Shown in pieces: positions 60,679 to 64,000 of a stretch of DNA of 64,000 nt. The translations under genes and the position numbers were made by a program. This DNA comes from Falsiroseomonas tokyonensis (GTDB taxonomy: Bacteria; Pseudomonadota; Alphaproteobacteria; Acetobacterales; Acetobacteraceae): NCBI RefSeq assembly GCF_019024325.1, contig NZ_JAFNJS010000003.1, forward strand, positions 186,001-250,000, given 5' to 3'. The notes beneath the pieces were generated by a model. It saw nothing but the letters and a program-made list of their open reading frames with translations, was not told the DNA's origin and did not search any database. Each line of letters opens with the position of its first letter. Within the stretch, counting starts at the first letter, position 1.

Positions 60679-61665
60679 ATGACGACACGGCGCGGGGCCC
60701 TTGCGGGGCTGGCGACGATCCTGGCTGCACCCCCGTTCCTTGCTGCCCGCAAGGCGCGGGCGCAGCCCGCCTGGACGCCGAACCGGCCGCTGCGCCTGTT
60801 CGTCACCTATCCACCCGGCGGCGTCACCGACATCGTCGGCCGCCTGGCCGCGGAGGCGCTGGGGCCGGAGATCGGCCAGCCGGTGCTGGTGGAGAACCGC
60901 GCCGGCGCCGGCGGCAATCTCGGCATGCAGGCGGCGCTGGCAGCACCTGCGGATGGCACCACGCTGATGCTCGGCACCGTCGCGCTCTTCGGCGTGAACC
61001 CGGTGCTCTACGCGAATTCCGGCGTGGACGGCGTGCGGGATTTCGCGCCGCTCGGCATGCTGGGGGAGGCGGCCAATGTGCTCTCCGCCGTGCCGGCGCG
61101 GCTTGCCGCGCGCAATGTGGCGGAGCTGGTGGCGGAGGGAAGGCGCCGGCCGCTGACCTATGGGTCGGTCGGCAATGGCAGCTCCTCCCACCTTTCGGCC
61201 GTGCTGCTGCTGAAGACGCTGGGGCTGGAGGCGACGCATGTGCCCTATCGCGGCTCCGCCCCGCTGGTCACGGCGATGCTGGCCGGCGAGGTCGATTTCG
61301 GCTTCGACACCACCGCCACCTCCACCGCCCATGTGCAGTCCGGCGCATTCCGCGCGCTCGGCGTCACCACGGCCCGCCGCGCGTCTTCCCTGCCGGAGGT
61401 GCCGACGCTGCAGGAGGCGGGGCTGGCCGGCTATGCGCTCAGCGTCTGGTTCGGCCTCTTCGCCCCCGCCGCCACCCCGCCCGAGCGCCGCGCACGGCTG
61501 GAGGAGGCGGTGGCCCGCAGCCAGACGCCGGCCCTGGCCGAGAAGCTCCGCCGCGCCTTCGTCGATCCGCTGACGGTACCACGCGCCGAACTTCCGGGCT
61601 GGGTCGCGGCCGATGCGGCCCGTTGGCAGCAGCTGGCGCGGGATGCGCGCATCGAGCTGAACTGA
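60679..61665 (+). CDS. Bug-family tripartite tricarboxylate transporter binding protein (5 of 5)
   Basis: A 328-aa TctC/Bug protein with signal MTTRRGALAGLATILAAPPFLAARKARA (twin-Arg) and motifs WTPNRPLRLFVTYPPGGVTDIVGR and VLVENRAGAGGNLGMQAALAAPADGTTLM. ATG 60679 follows the strong AAAGGGAGGA. Last gene of the operon. Confidence 0.92.
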   Translation: MTTRRGALAGLATILAAPPFLAARKARAQPAWTPNRPLRLFVTYPPGGVTDIVGRLAAEALGPEIGQPVLVENRAGAGGNLGMQAALAAPADGTTLMLGTVALFGVNPVLYANSGVDGVRDFAPLGMLGEAANVLSAVPARLAARNVAELVAEGRRRPLTYGSVGNGSSSHLSAVLLLKTLGLEATHVPYRGSAPLVTAMLAGEVDFGFDTTATSTAHVQSGAFRALGVTTARRASSLPEVPTLQEAGLAGYALSVWFGLFAPAATPPERRARLEEAVARSQTPALAEKLRRAFVDPLTVPRAELPGWVAADAARWQQLARDARIELN

Positions 61666-61673
61666 TTTCGGCG

Positions 61674-61782
61674 GACCGGTCTGCTGACCGGTCCGAGGCC
61701 GCGAATGCGGCCCGCCGCTTATGCGGCGAAGCCAAGGAAACCGGAGGTTTCCGCGTCACGCCGAAGGCGTGCCTCCGGCACG
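61674..61782. repeat. mosaic palindromic intergenic repeat, copy B
   Basis: Five successive perfect hairpins: GACCGGT/ACCGGTC (61674-61680 with 61687-61693), GGCCGC/GCGGCC with a GAAT loop (61697-61702 with 61707-61712), GCCGC/GCGGC (61714-61718 with 61723-61727), GGAAACC/GGTTTCC (61736-61742 with 61746-61752) and CACGCCG/CGGCACG (61757-61763 with 61776-61782). The GAAT-loop unit and last unit match copy A at 43117-43186. Confidence 0.75.
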
Positions 61783-61817
61783 ACCGTCTGAGGGGCCCTG
61801 GAGCGGTTACGCGGAAG

Positions 61818-61836
61818 GGCTATTGCGAAAATAGCC
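61818..61836 (+). other. stable hairpin in the fhs leader
   Basis: GGCTATT (61818-61824), loop GCGAA, AATAGCC (61830-61836): a perfect 7-bp stem lying 63 bases before the fhs ATG. No T-run follows, so it is not a standard terminator. It could be a leader control element or another unit of the adjacent palindromic repeat. Confidence 0.4.
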
Positions 61837-61898
61837 GGGTTGCCGGTTGCGGAGGGGCCGGATAAGCCGGTCTCGACTTGCGGGAGACAGGGAAAGAC

Positions 61899-63569
61899 AT
61901 GGCCACCGACCTCGACATCGCCCGCGCCGCCACCTTGCGCCCGATCGCGGAGATCGCCGCCGCCGCCGGCATCCCCGATTCCGCGCTGGAGCCCTACGGC
62001 AAGTACAAGGCGAAGGTCGGCACGGCTTTCGTGGCGGAGGCCTCCGCCCGCCCGCCCGGCGCGCTGGTGCTGGTCACCGGCATCAGCCCGACGCCGGCAG
62101 GCGAAGGCAAGACCACCACGACCATCGGCCTGGGCGATGCGCTGAACGCGCTGGGCACCAGGACCATGATCTGCCTGCGCGAGCCCTCGCTCGGCCCCTG
62201 CTTCGGGGTGAAGGGCGGGGCGACGGGCGGCGGCTATGCGCAGGTGCTGCCGATGGAGGACATCAACCTCCATTTCACCGGCGATTTCCACGCCATCACC
62301 AGCGCGAACAACCTGCTCTCCGCCATGGTGGACAACCACCTCTACTGGGGCAACGAGCTGGGTCTGGACCCGCGCCGCATCTCCTGGCGCCGCGCCATGG
62401 ACATGAACGACCGCAACCTGCGGGACTGCGTGGTGGGCCTGGGCGGCGCCAGCCAGGGCGTGGTGCGCGAGGACGGTTTCGACATCACCGTGGCCAGCGA
62501 GGTCATGGCGGTGTTCTGCCTGGCGAGGGACCTGGCGGATCTGCAGGAGCGTCTCGGCCGCATGATCGTCGGCCGCCGGCGCGACGGCACGGCGGTGACG
62601 GCGCGGGATGTGAAGGCGGATGGCGCCATGGCGGCGCTGCTGCGCGATGCGCTCTCGCCAAACCTGGTGCAGACCATCGCAGGCTCGCCGGCGCTGGTGC
62701 ATGGCGGCCCCTTCGCGAATATCGCGCATGGCTGCAACAGCGTGGTCGCCACGCGCATGGGCCTAGGGCTTGCCGATGTCGTGGTCACGGAGGCCGGCTT
62801 CGGCGCGGATCTCGGCGCGGAAAAATTCCTGGACATCAAGTGCCGTCTCGCGGGGCTGAACCCGGCCGCCTGCGTCATCGTCGCCACCGTGCGCGCGCTG
62901 AAGATGCATGGCGGCGTGGCGAAGTCCGATCTGGGGCGGGAGGATGTCGCGGCGGTGGAGCGCGGCGTGGCGAACCTCGCGCGCCATGTCGAGAACATGC
63001 ACAAATTCGGCCTGCCCGTGGTGGTGGCGCTGAACCGCTTCACCAGCGACACGCCGGCGGAGATCGCCGCCGTGCAGCAGGCGATGGCGCGGCTGGATAC
63101 GCAGGCGATACTCTGCACCCATTGGTCCGATGGCGCGGCCGGTGCCGCCGAACTGGCGCAGGCCGTGCAGGCGCGCATCGCGGCCGGCGCCGCGCGCTTC
63201 GCCCCGCTCTATCCGGATGCGATGCCGCTGTCCGAGAAGCTGCGTACCATTGCGCAGCAGGTCTATCGCGCGAAGGACGTCGCCATCCCCGCCCCGGCCG
63301 CCCAGAAGCTGGCGCGGTGGGAGGCGGAGGGTTTTGGCCATCTGCCGGTCTGCGTGGCGAAAACCCAGTATTCCTTCAGCGCCGATCCCACCGCGCTGGG
63401 CGCGCCGGTCGACCACACCCTGCCGGTGCGCGATGTGCGGCTTTCCGCCGGCGCCGGTTTCGTCGTGGCCGTCTGCGGAGAGATCATGACCATGCCCGGC
63501 CTGCCGCGCCGCCCGGCGGCGGAAAGCATCGGGCTGGACCAGGACGGCAGGATCGAAGGGCTGTTCTGA
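61899..63569 (+). CDS. fhs: formate-tetrahydrofolate ligase
   Basis: A 556-aa ATP-dependent enzyme forming 10-formyl-THF from formate, feeding purine synthesis and C1 assimilation. Marks: nucleotide loop [41 protein letters not shown], the segment [20 protein letters not shown] and [22 protein letters not shown] 61899 has ACAGGGAAAG upstream. No folD or ftfL neighbour genes are visible. Confidence 0.96.
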   Translation: MATDLDIARAATLRPIAEIAAAAGIPDSALEPYGKYKAKVGTAFVAEASARPPGALVLVTGISPTPAGEGKTTTTIGLGDALNALGTRTMICLREPSLGPCFGVKGGATGGGYAQVLPMEDINLHFTGDFHAITSANNLLSAMVDNHLYWGNELGLDPRRISWRRAMDMNDRNLRDCVVGLGGASQGVVREDGFDITVASEVMAVFCLARDLADLQERLGRMIVGRRRDGTAVTARDVKADGAMAALLRDALSPNLVQTIAGSPALVHGGPFANIAHGCNSVVATRMGLGLADVVVTEAGFGADLGAEKFLDIKCRLAGLNPAACVIVATVRALKMHGGVAKSDLGREDVAAVERGVANLARHVENMHKFGLPVVVALNRFTSDTPAEIAAVQQAMARLDTQAILCTHWSDGAAGAAELAQAVQARIAAGAARFAPLYPDAMPLSEKLRTIAQQVYRAKDVAIPAPAAQKLARWEAEGFGHLPVCVAKTQYSFSADPTALGAPVDHTLPVRDVRLSAGAGFVVAVCGEIMTMPGLPRRPAAESIGLDQDGRIEGLF

Positions 63570-63593
63570 AGGCGGGCAGGCGGGCCCGCGCCC

Positions 63594-63770
63594 TTAGTGG
63601 GTTTCCCGCACCAGGCGGAGAAGGTCCTCCGGCACCGGCTCCGCCAGCGCCTTGTCGTAGCGTCGGGCCAGCTCCTCCTGCAGCCACCTGTTGAAGGCGG
63701 CCGGCGGCGGCTGCGGAAGCTTCGGCCGATCCAGGGGTTGCAGGTGCAGCTTCATGTTGTGCAAGCGCAT
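63594..63770 (-). CDS. NepR-like anti-sigma factor (general stress response)
   Basis: A 58-aa protein whose C-terminal part FNRWLQEELARRYDKALAEPVPEDLLRLV resembles the NepR signature (LxxxLRxxYDxxxxEPVPxxLLxL) by which NepR binds the ECF sigma factor EcfG until PhyR displaces it. Starts at ATG 63770 or 63755 (MKLHLQPL); no clear Shine-Dalgarno distinguishes them. No EcfG or PhyR gene is visible in the window. Confidence 0.55.
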   Translation of the reverse strand: MRLHNMKLHLQPLDRPKLPQPPPAAFNRWLQEELARRYDKALAEPVPEDLLRLVRETH

Positions 63771-63854
63771 CGGCGGCAAGAGGGTTCCCGCCCGGTTCCG
63801 AACGCATCGCGGCGCAGCGTCGCGCCGCTCGCAGGGCCGCCCCGGATACCGGCC

Positions 63855-64000
63855 TCAGTTCTGATGCCGGCGGCCGCGCAGCGCCCCGTCCAGGATGAAT
63901 TCGGTCAGCGCCTTGGCCAGGCAGTCGTGCAGTTCATCCGCCACCGCCAGGCGGCGGGCGCGCGGCGCCCTTTCGAGGTCCAGCCGCTCCGTCTCCACCC
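63855..64000 (-). CDS. C-terminal end of an unidentified gene, cut by window edge
   Basis: The last 47 codons of a leftward ORF read VETERLDLERAPRARRLAVADELHDCLAKALTEF and end RGRRHQN before the TGA at 63855-63857. The frame is open to the window edge. A helical, charged C-terminus is all that can be seen; the product cannot be named. It lies 85 bases from the NepR-like gene, on the same strand. Confidence 0.55.
   Translation of the reverse strand, partial: VETERLDLERAPRARRLAVADELHDCLAKALTEFILDGALRGRRHQN

Noticed and set aside
61784-61898. Folate (THF) riboswitch upstream of fhs
   Set aside because: The conserved THF-riboswitch core was not recognisable, and such elements are mainly known from Firmicutes; only a simple hairpin is present.
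61847-63694. A 615-codon frame on the plus strand overlapping fhs
   Set aside because: It is a different frame of the fhs gene; the composition is Arg/Gly-rich and no motif is seen, while the fhs frame has full family motifs.

Overview
The window is a typical chromosomal stretch of a high-GC alphaproteobacterium, most likely an Acetobacteraceae of the Roseomonas/Falsiroseomonas type. This is inferred from GC near 70%, a class I PHA synthase next to alaC-hom-glpX-recJ, many Bug-family tricarboxylate-transport-like binding proteins, a NepR-like anti-sigma factor and a PEP-CTERM protein. There is no plasmid, phage, transposase or CRISPR signature. Coding density is high, and many neighbours overlap by 1-8 bases (ATGA, GTGA, TGATG junctions), so most blocks are probably translationally coupled operons.

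1-8.7 kb: truncated phaC (-), a proline-rich lipoprotein, then alanine/LL-DAP-type aminotransferase, homoserine dehydrogenase, class II fructose-1,6-bisphosphatase and RecJ, with two small membrane proteins. 8.7-16 kb: LLM flavin oxidoreductase, guanine deaminase-like protein, orphan PEP-CTERM protein, DUF445 protein, a probable zinc importer (AztA/AztB-like) with a Zur-like operator and a 44-aa membrane ORF, a small double-glycine-leader peptide, a UPF0114 protein and RidA. 16-24.6 kb: sugar-nucleotide genes (RfbB, atypical epimerase, DegT aminotransferase), a ~230-bp nested inverted repeat, a divergent PEP-carboxylase-like protein, a DUF305 protein and, after an AT-rich gap, a glycosyltransferase. 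24.6-34 kb: rhodanese, DUF3574 lipoprotein, MFS, a flippase/GT2/methyltransferase lipid-linked glycan set, divergent from a tightly coupled run of a membrane protein, an HTD2-type hydratase, two DMT exporters and a metallo-beta-lactamase-fold protein. 34-43 kb: a YD-like repeat protein, a Nudix/nitroreductase/acyl-CoA ligase/acyl-CoA dehydrogenase/SDR operon, and a complete NitT/TauT-type ABC importer. 43-52 kb: hybrid histidine kinase, tRNA-Leu(CAA), cupin, OtsB-OtsA trehalose synthesis, BtuB behind a cobalamin riboswitch, and two tandem ExoD proteins. 52-64 kb: five Bug binding proteins interspersed with a DUF1194 protein, PhnW, DUF1289, OmpW and an M24 peptidase, then formate-tetrahydrofolate ligase, a NepR-like protein and a partial gene.

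Themes are scavenging of organic acids, phosphonate and sulfonate-like nutrients, zinc and B12; C1/acyl-CoA metabolism; surface polysaccharide; and stress adaptation (trehalose, NepR). The least explained items are the double-glycine-leader peptide, the 44-aa ORF starting beside a Zur-like operator, the PEPC-like protein with altered active-site motifs, the 24-residue YD-like repeat protein, and several families of structured intergenic palindromes.
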